64,000 nt of DNA from Paenibacillus agilis (lineage in GTDB: Bacteria; Bacillota; Bacilli; Paenibacillales; Paenibacillaceae): NCBI RefSeq assembly GCF_007786455.1, contig NZ_VNJK01000007.1, forward strand, positions 1 through 64,000. Reading direction: 5' to 3'. Position 1 is the first letter of the stretch, and each line of letters opens with the position of its first letter. Below the pieces are notes generated by a model. The model saw only the letters and a program-made list of their open reading frames with translations. It ran no database searches and had not been told where the DNA came from. Below, in pieces: positions 49,206 through 57,979 of this stretch. Made by a program: the position numbers and the translations under genes.

Positions 49206-49463
49206 TTATTGATTGGAATTTTTCTTTTTATCTTTGTTATAACTTCTTACGGAAGTATGTTCTAGAATCACCGTTATAATGGTTCGATTGTATCCAGTGT
49301 CTTGATAACTTATTTGTAAAGGTGTATTTGGTACAACCCAATCATGAGAACCTTCTGCATATGGTTTAGATAATAGTTGCCTTTTTATGCGTTGCATATC
49401 TATTCCTCTTTGTTTACAGCGCAACTTTGCATGATGAGAAAAAACTGTTTTTTCAGGAAACAC
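49206..49463 (-). CDS. DUF4258-like protein
   Basis: 85 aa from GTG 49463 (AAAGGGG upstream). FSHHAKLRCKQRGIDMQRIKRQLL and a strand-rich half with RTIITVILEHTSVRSY fit DUF4258 (HAxxRxxxRGI), small proteins sometimes linked to toxin-antitoxin loci. Function not established. Confidence 0.6.
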   Translation of the reverse strand: MFPEKTVFSHHAKLRCKQRGIDMQRIKRQLLSKPYAEGSHDWVVPNTPLQISYQDTGYNRTIITVILEHTSVRSYNKDKKKNSNQ

Positions 49464-49478
49464 TATTAAACCACCCCT

Positions 49479-50054
49479 TTATCTAATAACAGAGACAATT
49501 CCTAAAATAAAAATATCTTCAAAGATAATAGCTACCCATAGATACTTCACGTGATTATTGTACACCCACACTATAAATATTCTACAGTAAAATATAGTTT
49601 GTAGAATTGCATAAATAATTGGAATGGCAAGCAAGGCAGACAACACAAAAGCCAATGAAATTTCAACTACACCAAATTTACTTATATTTTTCTGAAACTC
49701 GATGAGCTGCACGTCTACTGGCTGACTTGTAGGGACATTTAGCTGATTCGTTACAATTATAAAGGTAACGTACAATAACACTCCAAAAATAATTAAAACA
49801 TGGTGTAGAGGGCCTTTAACTCTTACTTTAGTTAACATCGTTCTCATCGGACTTGGATCAACAAATTTTTTGTAAATCCATAGCATAATCAGAACTTGAG
49901 GTATTCGTATAGACATTCGAATCAAATAGTTTTCTGAATGCATTATAGTTAAGTTCATTACTGCTAACACACAGGTAAACAAATAAAATGCAACTTTCCT
50001 TTTGTTTGAGAAAAAATCTAAGAATGAACTTTTAATTTGATGAACTAAGTTCAA
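49479..50054 (-). CDS. Integral membrane protein
   Basis: 191 aa from TTG 50054 (AAGGGGAG upstream); the longer frame starts inside the upstream gene. About five hydrophobic helices (KVAFYLFTCVLAVMNL, IPQVLIMLWIYKKF, VLIIFGVLLYVTFIIV, EISLAFVLSALLAIPIIYAI, LWVAIIFEDIFILGIV). Function unknown. Confidence 0.65.
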   Translation of the reverse strand: MNLVHQIKSSFLDFFSNKRKVAFYLFTCVLAVMNLTIMHSENYLIRMSIRIPQVLIMLWIYKKFVDPSPMRTMLTKVRVKGPLHHVLIIFGVLLYVTFIIVTNQLNVPTSQPVDVQLIEFQKNISKFGVVEISLAFVLSALLAIPIIYAILQTIFYCRIFIVWVYNNHVKYLWVAIIFEDIFILGIVSVIR

Positions 50055-50073
50055 ATTAATGCTCCCCTTTAAG

Positions 50074-50463
50074 TCAATATGGGCTGTTTTCATCATCTAA
50101 ATCATGGTATGACCTAAGCTTTAATATGTTTCCCTGTGATGATTTAACAACCTTCGATTTCAGGCCGTCAATATTCATTGATATCTCTACAAAATGAATA
50201 AAGTTTTCATATAGATAATTGGTATACTTTAATCTTATTTCATCATACATATCCGACGTTTCTCTCCCTTCACTTGATCCATCACAATTAATGAAGAAAG
50301 AGAAAGCATTTTGAGCAATACTAGGGAGTATTTCAGATACAAGGTTTGTCTTAAGTGGAAATTGATCTACATTGAATAGCTGGATAGCTAAGTTGCGTAC
50401 TTCGTTAATTTCTTCAAGCTTATCATGAGTAACAATAATGAAATTATGACTAATCCAACCCAT
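50074..50463 (-). CDS. Unknown protein
   Basis: 129 aa from ATG 50463 (AAGGAATG upstream). MGWISHNFIIVTHDKLEEINEVRNLAIQLF ... Contains INCDGSSEGRETSDMYDEIR. No motif recognised. Pairs with the membrane protein downstream. Confidence 0.65.
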   Translation of the reverse strand: MGWISHNFIIVTHDKLEEINEVRNLAIQLFNVDQFPLKTNLVSEILPSIAQNAFSFFINCDGSSEGRETSDMYDEIRLKYTNYLYENFIHFVEISMNIDGLKSKVVKSSQGNILKLRSYHDLDDENSPY

Positions 50464-50494
50464 TAATATCACATTCCTTACGAAGAGTTATCTT

Positions 50495-50788
50495 TCAATT
50501 AGATTTTCTCTTTAATAATCGAAACCCCATAAAAATTAAATAGAACACAACAAGCCACATACTTAGTCTGATCCATAAACCAATGTTTGAGTATAAAAAA
50601 GCTCTGTCAGGAAAACTTTGTTCAGTTACTGGAATGTCTAGAAAATAGAAATATGATACAACCCGAGAGATAGGAAGCTCTGTCAAACTTAATCCTCCTA
50701 ACATGGCCCATACAATTGTCGGAATGAGAAAAACAATCCAGAACCATATTGGACTTGCTATTGAAATTATTCCAATTAGTTTTTTCAT
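50495..50788 (-). CDS. Membrane protein with N-terminal hydrophobic region
   Basis: 97 aa from ATG 50788 (GGAGGGG upstream). Hydrophobic segments IGIISIASPIWFWIVFLIP and IRLSMWLVVFYLIFMGF; ends RLLKRKSN. Unknown. Confidence 0.65.
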   Translation of the reverse strand: MKKLIGIISIASPIWFWIVFLIPTIVWAMLGGLSLTELPISRVVSYFYFLDIPVTEQSFPDRAFLYSNIGLWIRLSMWLVVFYLIFMGFRLLKRKSN

Positions 50789-50812
50789 AAGCCCCTCCAA
50801 AACATGACTGAT

Positions 50813-51097
50813 CTATGGATAAAATCTATAATATAGTCTGTCAAACTGTTCAAGAGCTAACCAATTTACTTTCTTCTCATCCCATTCGTCTCTTGCTAGA
50901 GCTGAAAACATTCCTAGCTCAATATCGTTAAACTTATAATTTATTTTTTCAGCCTTCTTAATTACTCGTTCCACTCTTAAATGAAGTTTTGACTTTTTAG
51001 GCTGTTTAGGAACATCGCACCAAACCGACCCCTTATACTTCACCGGTAACACTTCCTTTATAAATTTGGATAGAATTAAAACCTTCTCTATAATCAA
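50813..51097 (-). CDS. Unknown basic protein
   Basis: 94 aa from TTG 51097, overlapping the upstream stop. Lys-rich (QPKKSKLHLRVERVIKKAEKINYKF) with an aromatic C-terminus (LALEQFDRLYYRFYP). Unrecognised. Confidence 0.6.
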   Translation of the reverse strand: MIIEKVLILSKFIKEVLPVKYKGSVWCDVPKQPKKSKLHLRVERVIKKAEKINYKFNDIELGMFSALARDEWDEKKVNWLALEQFDRLYYRFYP

Positions 51098-51573
51098 ACG
51101 TATCTCGAAAAGACCTCTTCGATTGTCTTTCCAAAGAACTCTGCTACTTTTAAAGCATTTTCCTTTTTCGGACTCGCACCTTCAAAAAGCCATCGATCAA
51201 CATTACGCGCACTAACTCCTACAATCTGTGAAAGTTCTTTAGTTGTACATGGTTTCTTCATCATCAATTCATAAAGATTATCATTTTCTATAGACCAGGT
51301 TCTTAATTTCCGAATAGGAAGATTCGGATATATAGAAGAGCACGTTTTACAAGTACTCTTATCATTACCCTTCATAATTTTGTTTTTTCCACAAGAGATG
51401 CAGAGTTTGCGCTGCAGGCGATCCTTAGTACGTTTTTCTTTAGCTGCGTCCCTTCTTCCTTTACATCCCTTGCACAAGTAAGGGATTGAGTCAGACCCGC
51501 ATTCAGCACATTTTCTCTCTTTCCTTCTTGTAAATCGTAATTCTTTCATGGATGAAGCTTCATTTGAAATCAT
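51094..51573 (-). CDS. Zinc-finger and XRE-HTH protein
   Basis: 159 aa. N-terminal zinc modules (CAECGSD ... CKGCKGRRD; CISCGKN ... CKTCSS), C-terminal helix-turn-helix (CTTKELSQIVGVSARNVDRWLFEGASPKKENALKVAEFFG). Combined zinc ribbon and HTH suggests a DNA-binding regulator. ATGA overlap with the upstream stop. Confidence 0.7.
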   Translation of the reverse strand: MISNEASSMKELRFTRRKERKCAECGSDSIPYLCKGCKGRRDAAKEKRTKDRLQRKLCISCGKNKIMKGNDKSTCKTCSSIYPNLPIRKLRTWSIENDNLYELMMKKPCTTKELSQIVGVSARNVDRWLFEGASPKKENALKVAEFFGKTIEEVFSRYV

Positions 51574-51947
51574 ACTTTCAGGTCTTCAACGCTGGGGCCA
51601 CACCCAAGTGATTTATATCCAATAATCTCACCTTTTAGATTTTTAATAGGTTCGTATACCGAAACGACATCGGACCTATTTATTCGCAGAGTAACCATGG
51701 CATGAACAATGTAGATTGTATTTTCAACTGGATCTGGAATACCTTCAATCTCCATGTATGGTTTAAGCACAGGGATTTGTGTTCCATCGACCTCTATCAT
51801 ATTGATAACTTTCCTTTTTGACTTTGCTTCTTGATATGTTGTTGAGCTTCTTGCAACTTGTCCAGAGGGAGGTATTGTAATAATAGGTCCATTTAGTCCT
51901 TCTGGTATTAGATTTATTGTTTCACTTGTTAAATTAACTAGATTCAT
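51570..51947 (-). CDS. Unknown protein
   Basis: 125 aa, AGGAGATG upstream. Beta-rich (ETINLIPEGLNGPIITIPPSGQVARSS ... VENTIYIVHAMVTLRI). Resembles small plasmid proteins of unknown role. Coupled to the zinc-finger/HTH gene. Confidence 0.65.
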   Translation of the reverse strand: MNLVNLTSETINLIPEGLNGPIITIPPSGQVARSSTTYQEAKSKRKVINMIEVDGTQIPVLKPYMEIEGIPDPVENTIYIVHAMVTLRINRSDVVSVYEPIKNLKGEIIGYKSLGCGPSVEDLKV

Positions 51948-51992
51948 TTTTAGAACATCTCCTTATGTATTCAGGTTAGAAATCATATTCAT

Positions 51993-52499
51993 TTAGAATT
52001 CAAGATAAAAAAGCCTCATATTCTCGGGATAAGGACCTTTTGAAATCATTTTGTCTAAAAAGCGTTGAATTGCCTTTTCTATTAAGGGTTTCGCGATATT
52101 AAGTTCACTTTCTGTAAAGAACATCAATTCTGCAGGATTGAGTCCATTAAGCTGGCTAATATTAAACTTCGCATTTGCAGATTCTACGACAGCCATCGCC
52201 CTCGAACTTGTGGTTGAGAAAATCAACGTTTTTAAGTCAACCTTATCCATCACACTTACATAAGGTCTTTTCCAAAATGGGAACCATGAATAATGAGCAC
52301 GACGATATAGATGTAAACCATAGGTCTGACGAGAAAACAGTGTATCTAAATCCGCCTGCAGATCGTCATCTTTAAAAACTACTCTCACAATTAATGAATG
52401 CAGTTTGAATGCTTTGGCTTCTTCATGGTTAGGATGAATATATTTCTCAATGATAATTTGATAAGGTGGCATAACTAATGTTTGTTCTCTTTTCCCCAT
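51993..52499 (-). CDS. Unknown protein
   Basis: 168 aa from ATG 52499 (AAAGGGTGA upstream). Alpha/beta, with HLYRRAHYSWFPFWKRPYVSVMDKVDLKTLIFSTTSS. Likely first of the 52499-50813 run. Unrecognised. Confidence 0.65.
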   Translation of the reverse strand: MGKREQTLVMPPYQIIIEKYIHPNHEEAKAFKLHSLIVRVVFKDDDLQADLDTLFSRQTYGLHLYRRAHYSWFPFWKRPYVSVMDKVDLKTLIFSTTSSRAMAVVESANAKFNISQLNGLNPAELMFFTESELNIAKPLIEKAIQRFLDKMISKGPYPENMRLFYLEF

Positions 52500-52592
52500 A
52501 TCTATCACCCTTTCAGTTTCTGCAGGTTGATAAGTAACCTTATTACTGCTTATTGCTATTGAAATAGTTCTCAGAAACGAATTCTCTAATTA

Positions 52593-53537
52593 CTATCCTT
52601 TAATATCAAGTAATCTTCGCTTTAATTGCTCCCGGGTAGGCTGCGTGTATCTGACTGTAGATTGAATGGCTGCCGTCCCTTGATTATTGATGTGTCCAAG
52701 ATATAATGCTATCTCTTCAAGTTTCCATCCAGCCTTTCTTGCACGATGAGCAAAGTCGTGACGAAGATCGTGGAAAGTAATATCCTCTATGAGTATCCAT
52801 TCGTCCTTTCGAGAATCTGTTTTGATTTTATTAAACCATCTGTGAAGACCGTTTTCAGTCAAACGTTCGGAGCGTTTGGAAGTGAATACAAATGGGCTAT
52901 CGGGAAATTTTCTAGTCTCACTCTTTAGATAGTTGTACAATGGCCCTCTAACTTCATTTAATATATCTAGCTTCCTCATCTTTCCGGCTTTGTGACCAAC
53001 CGTAATCACACCTATTTTAGGTCCGATATCGGCATTTCTTACAAGAAAGTTTGTAACATCAGATGAACGACAGGCCGCCCAATACCCTAAAGCAAACATC
53101 GCTGCACTTCGCTCGTCACCTGCACGCTCGATCAAATTTTTTAATATATAGCGCTGGTCCAGAGAAAGTTCTCTAGGTGCAAGCTGCTCCTGTGGAGGAA
53201 TTACAATATTTTTTGAAGGGTTCTTAACATGAATACCCTTTTCCTCCAACATCCAGTTTGCAAATTGTCCAACAACTGTCTTTACACGATTACGATGGCT
53301 CACGGAGTAACCTTGATCTTCTAATTCATTTATAAAAGTTTGTAAAGCATTCTTCGTCAGTAAATCCGTCTGAAACCTACCGCCACTACCTGGGCGTTGA
53401 AGAAGCCATTCCATAAATTGACGCATCACTCGTATGTAAGCATCGATCGTAGACGGATCTTTGGAATTCATATCCAAATGATTTTTGAAGTCATCCATTA
53501 AAGGAATATGATCTGAAAATGCTAGTACGTTACTCAT
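52593..53537 (-). CDS. Tyrosine recombinase (phage integrase family)
   Basis: 314 aa. N-terminal SAM-like core-binding domain (DFKNHLDMNSKDPSTIDAYIRVMRQFMEWLLQ). Catalytic residues: Arg in YWAACRSSDV, His-x-x-Arg in TFHDLRHDFAHRARKAG, LGH, and Tyr in TVRYTQPT. XerC-like length. The DNA directly upstream (53555-53815) carries an inverted repeat and repeated arm-like motifs that look like its recombination site. Probable roles: integration or multimer resolution. Confidence 0.92.
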   Translation of the reverse strand: MSNVLAFSDHIPLMDDFKNHLDMNSKDPSTIDAYIRVMRQFMEWLLQRPGSGGRFQTDLLTKNALQTFINELEDQGYSVSHRNRVKTVVGQFANWMLEEKGIHVKNPSKNIVIPPQEQLAPRELSLDQRYILKNLIERAGDERSAAMFALGYWAACRSSDVTNFLVRNADIGPKIGVITVGHKAGKMRKLDILNEVRGPLYNYLKSETRKFPDSPFVFTSKRSERLTENGLHRWFNKIKTDSRKDEWILIEDITFHDLRHDFAHRARKAGWKLEEIALYLGHINNQGTAAIQSTVRYTQPTREQLKRRLLDIKG

Positions 53538-53554
53538 GTTAACCCCTCATTTTT

Positions 53555-53815
53555 TCTGTTGCGAATATTCTCTCCTCATTATATCACTTTCGAAGGGTTA
53601 ATAGAGGGTTTTTTATCGTTTTACGCAACAGATCATACATTCTGTTGCGAATATGATCAGACGAGTTTCTTCCTTTTATAATGTAGTTCTCTTCTCTGTA
53701 TTTTTTTGTTGTTGCGTAGAGAGCCGTGCCGACATAATCATTGTTCCATTCGCGACACAAAAGTTGTTCCATAGAAAATTTGCGACACAATCATTGTTCT
53801 GTTATCTAAAGTATT
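53555..53815. other. Probable recombination site of the tyrosine recombinase
   Basis: CGCAACAG (53624-53631) and CTGTTGCG (53642-53649) form an inverted repeat with a 10-bp centre. TCTGTTGCGAATAT occurs exactly twice (53555-53568 and 53641-53654). To the right, GCGACACAA and CATTGTTC motifs recur three times (about 53728-53805). Core inverted repeat plus arm-type repeats next to an integrase gene is the att/res layout. No convincing ORF covers this stretch. Confidence 0.6.
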
Positions 53816-53824
53816 ACCAACAAC

Positions 53825-54121
53825 TTAAAAGAGACTGAGATCGGAAACAATATCTCCAATACTAACTATCCCCATAAACATACCCAGCAAAACTGGAATT
53901 ACGGGTATTCCAATAATTAATATTAAAAAGAGGGAGCCTTCCGGAGTGTTAAGTTCTTTATCATCCATGCCGAACTTCCGTGCATAATTATCGATAAGTG
54001 ATTCGACCTTTTTGCTTTTCAATAACTTAGATCCAATTTTTACAGCGACTCCTATGAGTAAAAAAATTACCCAGATACCTAGCATATCATTCATCAACTG
54101 CGCTGCCACTTTATCATACAT
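53825..54121 (-). CDS. Membrane protein
   Basis: 98 aa, AAAGGTGG upstream. Two helices (MLGIWVIFLLIGVAVKIG and SLFLILIIGIPVIPVLLGMFMGIV) around a charged segment (KSKKVESLIDNYARKFGMDDKEL). Unknown; first of three neighbouring membrane proteins. Confidence 0.65.
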   Translation of the reverse strand: MYDKVAAQLMNDMLGIWVIFLLIGVAVKIGSKLLKSKKVESLIDNYARKFGMDDKELNTPEGSLFLILIIGIPVIPVLLGMFMGIVSIGDIVSDLSLF

Positions 54122-54160
54122 TTAGTTACCACCTTTCCAAAGTTCTCTTTCTTCCTTTTA

Positions 54161-54433
54161 CTATTTGTCCTTCCCTTTATAGAGCAATGCAATTAAAACC
54201 AATATACTTGCTCCAATTGAACCGAAATTCACTACATATTTAAGCAAAATAACTTGATATATCTGTAGGGTCTGATCCAATGTAATTGATTCATTTGAAC
54301 CCAAAAATGCCGCTGTAGCTACAGTACCTGCAATAACTGTAAAAATGGAGATTAGTAGAGCAATATACTTGAACATTTTCGGTCCGATTTTTTTTATTAT
54401 TTCTAATGCTCTTGGAAGGGAATTTACTACCAT
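54161..54433 (-). CDS. Membrane protein
   Basis: 90 aa with two to three helices (FKYIALLISIFTVIAGTVATAAFL; VVNFGSIGASILVLIALLY). Short basic tail KGKDK. Binding site weak (GGTGTAACGG). Unknown function. Confidence 0.6.
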   Translation of the reverse strand: MVVNSLPRALEIIKKIGPKMFKYIALLISIFTVIAGTVATAAFLGSNESITLDQTLQIYQVILLKYVVNFGSIGASILVLIALLYKGKDK

Positions 54434-54482
54434 CCGTTACACCCCTATTTATTTTGATGAGTTTCTTCCTATTATAATGTAG

Positions 54483-54890
54483 TTACTTTTCATATGTTAC
54501 ATCGTAGTCAACAATTTGATTCATTCCATTGTAAACAACCACAATCTCCATATCTTCTTTTACAGATTTCCAATCGTCTTCGTTCATTGCTAATTCTTCA
54601 CCTTCAACCGTTATAGTATATATCTTTGCATGAGACTCATGTGAATACGTAATGGGAAGAATACTGTCTACATATACTACACTTTCTTGCTTTATGATTT
54701 TATTTTTTACGATACCCATTATCTGATAACGTTCTTTTGACTTACTTTCCATTTCTTCCATGATCACAGCATGCTGCTCATCTGCTTTCTCAAGCGCATC
54801 CGACCAAGCCATCTTAACTTGATATATAAAAACAAAACAAGTAAGAACTACTGCAATAACAAATAAGTGCACACTAAAATACTTAAACAT
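54483..54890 (-). CDS. Single-pass membrane-anchored protein
   Basis: 135 aa. N-terminal helix VHLFVIAVVLTCFVFIYQV followed by a helical charged part and a beta-rich outer domain (RYQIMGIVKNKIIKQESVVYVDSILPITY). Type II topology likely. 1 bp from the upstream gene, so coupled. Confidence 0.65.
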   Translation of the reverse strand: MFKYFSVHLFVIAVVLTCFVFIYQVKMAWSDALEKADEQHAVIMEEMESKSKERYQIMGIVKNKIIKQESVVYVDSILPITYSHESHAKIYTITVEGEELAMNEDDWKSVKEDMEIVVVYNGMNQIVDYDVTYEK

Positions 54891-54891
54891 C

Positions 54892-55224
54892 CTAATTATC
54901 CCTCTGTAAGTTATCGACTGAGATATAGCTTAAAAAACAGAGTACTTGGTCTTCATTGAAACTTTTATTTGTTTCTAAAGCTGCAATTAATTCCACTAAT
55001 CTTTCATTATGTCCAAAAATGTTAGAGGCACTTTGTACTGCATCTTTTAAATGCTGTATTTCCTTTAGATTCAAATAACTATCAGGTTTATACTTTTCTA
55101 AAATCTTTTTCGCCAAAACAATACTCATAGCGTCTATGTGTTCACTTATAAATCTTTTCTTGTACCAAGAAAAGATAACGTACACTAAGACTAGCCCCAT
55201 TGAAATCAAAATTAAGCCGGCCAT
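54892..55224 (-). CDS. Single-pass membrane-anchored protein
   Basis: 110 aa from ATG 55224 (AAAGGGAC upstream). N-terminal helix AGLILISMGLVLVYVIFSW, then helical domain (LKEIQHLKDAVQSASNIFGHNERLVELIAAL). Unrecognised. Confidence 0.65.
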   Translation of the reverse strand: MAGLILISMGLVLVYVIFSWYKKRFISEHIDAMSIVLAKKILEKYKPDSYLNLKEIQHLKDAVQSASNIFGHNERLVELIAALETNKSFNEDQVLCFLSYISVDNLQRDN

Positions 55225-55225
55225 A

Positions 55226-55438
55226 CTAGTCCCTTTCTTTATAGAAATGCTTTTCACAAGTCTTTATTATATCTTCTGCCATCATTTCATATTGGGTGTT
55301 ATTGGTCACTGTACGCAATGCTTGTATCAAAGCATCTCTACAATGAGATTCAGGCCTTGCGTGACTTGTTGAGAATCTAGATGTATCCACTTCCAATTCA
55401 GCAGCAATATCTATTAATCTTTCTAGCTTTTTATTCAT
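55226..55438 (-). CDS. Small helical protein
   Basis: 70 aa, TAGGGGAA upstream. NKKLERLIDIAAELEVDTSRF ... DALIQALRTVTNNTQYEMMAEDII. Coupled to the next gene (1 bp gap). Unknown. Confidence 0.6.
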   Translation of the reverse strand: MNKKLERLIDIAAELEVDTSRFSTSHARPESHCRDALIQALRTVTNNTQYEMMAEDIIKTCEKHFYKERD

Positions 55439-55499
55439 AACGATTCCCCTAAAGTATAAAAACTATTTTTCTTGATCATACTAATCATTAAGCGTTGGT

Positions 55500-55625
55500 G
55501 AGTCGGCCGACCCCCGTACATAACGCACACGAATTATGGCGCGCGCCGTAGTATTTACTTTGGCCATAACGATAGGAAGTAAATTATTAGCTGAAAACCG
55601 ACGGGTTTTCGGCTATTCGTGTTAG
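55500..55625. repeat. GC-rich palindromic element
   Basis: Contains GGCGCGCGCC, a hairpin GCTGAAAACC-GACG-GGTTTTCGGC and end repeats ACACGAAT / ATTCGTGT. Base composition is unlike the AT-rich flanks. No ORF. It could be a small non-autonomous element or an RNA. It lies between convergently unrelated small genes. Confidence 0.5.
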
Positions 55626-55644
55626 ATCTCTTGGACCTTTCAGA

Positions 55645-55977
55645 TTACCTAAGAAAGTCGCCTAAAAACGGAGCCGATAATAGAACGAACCAAAATGTAC
55701 ACAATAAAGTTAATTGCTTTGAATAAATCCTTTTTATATTTGGATCATCTGCAGCCCTGAGCCCAATTAAAATAAGCATGGGAATTATAGTACTAAACAA
55801 TACAATAAAACCAGGATGAACTATCAGTTCACCTATGTAATCTAGAATTTTAAAAGCTTCTATATTAGTTTCATTAGCTAGGCTTGGCAATTTTACTATT
55901 TCAAAAATGACCATTATTATTTTCAAGAAAATTATCAGTCCGAGTATCCAAAGACTTCTCCAAATTTCCTTAATCAA
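55645..55977 (-). CDS. Membrane protein
   Basis: 110 aa from TTG 55977 (AAAGGTGG nine bases upstream); the longer frame overlaps the preceding gene. Three to four helices (LWILGLIIFLKIIMVIFEIV; PGFIVLFSTIIPMLILIGL; LTLLCTFWFVLLSAPFLG). Unknown. Confidence 0.6.
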   Translation of the reverse strand: MIKEIWRSLWILGLIIFLKIIMVIFEIVKLPSLANETNIEAFKILDYIGELIVHPGFIVLFSTIIPMLILIGLRAADDPNIKRIYSKQLTLLCTFWFVLLSAPFLGDFLR

Positions 55978-55993
55978 CGATTGAATCCACCTT

Positions 55994-56242
55994 TCATTCT
56001 TTAATCTCAATTTTTCTTTTATTAAATTGCATGTGAGTACGCAATAATTCTCGTGAGTCCATACTTTCAATACAATCGATCATCTCTTTCCTCACATATT
56101 CTGCGACGAAATCGATAATATCCTCAGAATCCACTTTAATCTTAGTCTCTATTCCTTCTTCTGTATTTCCAACAATATATACCTCACCCCCAAAATCACC
56201 ATGATATATAAACGTTGCGCTTTTCTTTTTAAAAGAATGCAT
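55994..56242 (-). CDS. Unknown small protein
   Basis: 82 aa from ATG 56242 (AGGAGGATG upstream). Strands (SATFIYHGDFGGEVYIVGN) then acidic helix (DSEDIIDFVAEYVRKEMIDCIESM). Unrecognised. Confidence 0.65.
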   Translation of the reverse strand: MHSFKKKSATFIYHGDFGGEVYIVGNTEEGIETKIKVDSEDIIDFVAEYVRKEMIDCIESMDSRELLRTHMQFNKRKIEIKE

Positions 56243-56316
56243 TTTACCATCCTCCTGAACACGTAATAGATTCAATTATTCTAATAACTTTGACTTACTC
56301 GTACACTTGAGAAACC

Positions 56317-56556
56317 CTAAATACGACCTTCTTCATGGTCTTTAACAAATTCTTCACACTCTTCTAGAGTACCAAATATATTACCATACTCATCATAGCT
56401 AGAAATACTTGGAATCAACTCGTTTGTAATATGATTAAATGGAATCCATCCTCCAATTGCTTTGTATGCACTATGAGTTTCAGTAATTCTTATATTCAAA
56501 GCTCTTGCCTCTTCATATACCCTCTGAACAAATTCTGCATCATATCTTCCATCCAC
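56317..56556 (-). CDS. Unknown small protein
   Basis: 79 aa. Helix EFVQRVYEEARALNIRI and C-terminal GTLEECEEFVKDHEEGRI. Lies 23 bp after the 301-aa gene. Unrecognised. Confidence 0.6.
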   Translation of the reverse strand: MDGRYDAEFVQRVYEEARALNIRITETHSAYKAIGGWIPFNHITNELIPSISSYDEYGNIFGTLEECEEFVKDHEEGRI

Positions 56557-56579
56557 TGTAATCGCCTCATTTCTGTATA

Positions 56580-57485
56580 TTAATTACGTATACGAACTAA
56601 GGAACCTTCATTAATGTAGAAACTTTCATTGCGACCAGAACGAATTTGAATAGGGTCTCCTTGACAAAAACTCCATTCATAACGACCTTTAATCCACCCA
56701 TCACCAAACTTTACTTCAATATAACTCCCAGCATGTACTTTTTCTCCAGACACAAAGTGTCTTAGGCTGCCTCCTCCCTCATGTCCTAATGTGATATACC
56801 CCTCAATCATCCCTTCTTTAGTAGGTTCAGGTGTCATTGGGTCTTTTTCCCCCACCCACTTCTTTACATTCATTCTGAATCCAGGTATAGGTTCTAACCA
56901 ATCCGCATCAAAATAATAGGTGCCAGTATAATTACCAAATCGTTCTGTATTAAATAGCATTCGAACTTCTGAAAAATCAGGTAATCTAACTACCTCTTCG
57001 CCAACCTCAGGATAATACCGCTCAATTAGACTTGACCAAATACGTGAAATAAAATCATCGTTACTCTCTAATTCAAATCTTGGTAAAGTAGATATAAAAT
57101 CGGCCCTTCTCTTCCCAATTGACTCTACGTCATGAACCCGGTTACTCGTTCCTAGATATGGATATAACAAATATAATCCTAAGTGATATAGGTGAATATC
57201 AATATCCCCAGACATCAACTTATCTAATAATAATTTCAGAGCTTTAATGCGGTCTGTTTTTGTATCCGCATGAAGACGAAGTCGATTTTTGATTTTTAAA
57301 TTTGAAAAGTATGAGTAGGGGTAGTGATAAACTACATTAGCATCATACCAACGGTGAATCACTAAAGGCCACTCCGTCCCCCCTTTACCTGGCATGCCGG
57401 ACTTGTACACATCCTCCATATAATTCATTACATGTTTGAGATCATTCTCAATAGTTTTGGAATTATTCTTATCCAGTCCTCTCAC
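56580..57485 (-). CDS. Unknown protein
   Basis: 301 aa. AAGGAG sits directly against the GTG at 57485; a CTG at 57476 (spacing 8) is a possible start, as in 22612-23343. N-terminal half helical with aromatic blocks (VVYHYPYSYFSNLKI), C-terminal about 100 residues beta-rich (GEKVHAGSYIEVKFGDGWIKGRYEWSF) resembling DUF5348-type small domains. Function unknown. Confidence 0.65.
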   Translation of the reverse strand: MRGLDKNNSKTIENDLKHVMNYMEDVYKSGMPGKGGTEWPLVIHRWYDANVVYHYPYSYFSNLKIKNRLRLHADTKTDRIKALKLLLDKLMSGDIDIHLYHLGLYLLYPYLGTSNRVHDVESIGKRRADFISTLPRFELESNDDFISRIWSSLIERYYPEVGEEVVRLPDFSEVRMLFNTERFGNYTGTYYFDADWLEPIPGFRMNVKKWVGEKDPMTPEPTKEGMIEGYITLGHEGGGSLRHFVSGEKVHAGSYIEVKFGDGWIKGRYEWSFCQGDPIQIRSGRNESFYINEGSLVRIRN

Positions 57486-57586
57486 TCCTTTTCTAATTTA
57501 TCTATGCAAACAGATACATTTATTAGCTATATTCCTCATATTACTGATCCATTTCATAGCTCTTATCATCAAATTGCGCACATCTT

Positions 57587-57979
57587 TCACCTTCTATCGG
57601 CTTCATTTGCTTCTCGAATAAACAACTCATAGCGATCCAAGTTAATCGGGTGAATCTTTCCGTGCAAAAGGCAATTGTCCTCTTCTAACGAAAAACCATC
57701 GATGGATTCTGCTGATTTAATTTTCAAACCATTAATAGAAACTAGATAATATTCTTGTCTTATCGTTTTTACCTCAAATTCTCTAATCCGTTGCCTGGCT
57801 TTCGTTTCACTGATCCGAAACTCTACAAGCTTCTCTTTGCGCTCATTAAAATGCTTATATAGTACATTTAATACATTGGATACTTTATGTTGTTTAAAAA
57901 TGAGTTTTTCGATGAATACAAGAACGAATAAGATAAGAATCAGAAGCAATATGACAAATTGTATGTTCACCGTGTTCAC
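57587..57979 (-). CDS. Membrane-anchored protein coupled to a PDZ-Lon protease
   Basis: 130 aa. N-terminal helix IQFVILLLILILFVLVFIEKL, then a basic coiled region and a small domain (ISINGLKIKSAESIDGFSLEEDNCLLHGKI). Overlaps the protease gene by 4 bp; a possible partner or substrate. Confidence 0.65.
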   Translation of the reverse strand: MNTVNIQFVILLLILILFVLVFIEKLIFKQHKVSNVLNVLYKHFNERKEKLVEFRISETKARQRIREFEVKTIRQEYYLVSINGLKIKSAESIDGFSLEEDNCLLHGKIHPINLDRYELFIREANEADRR

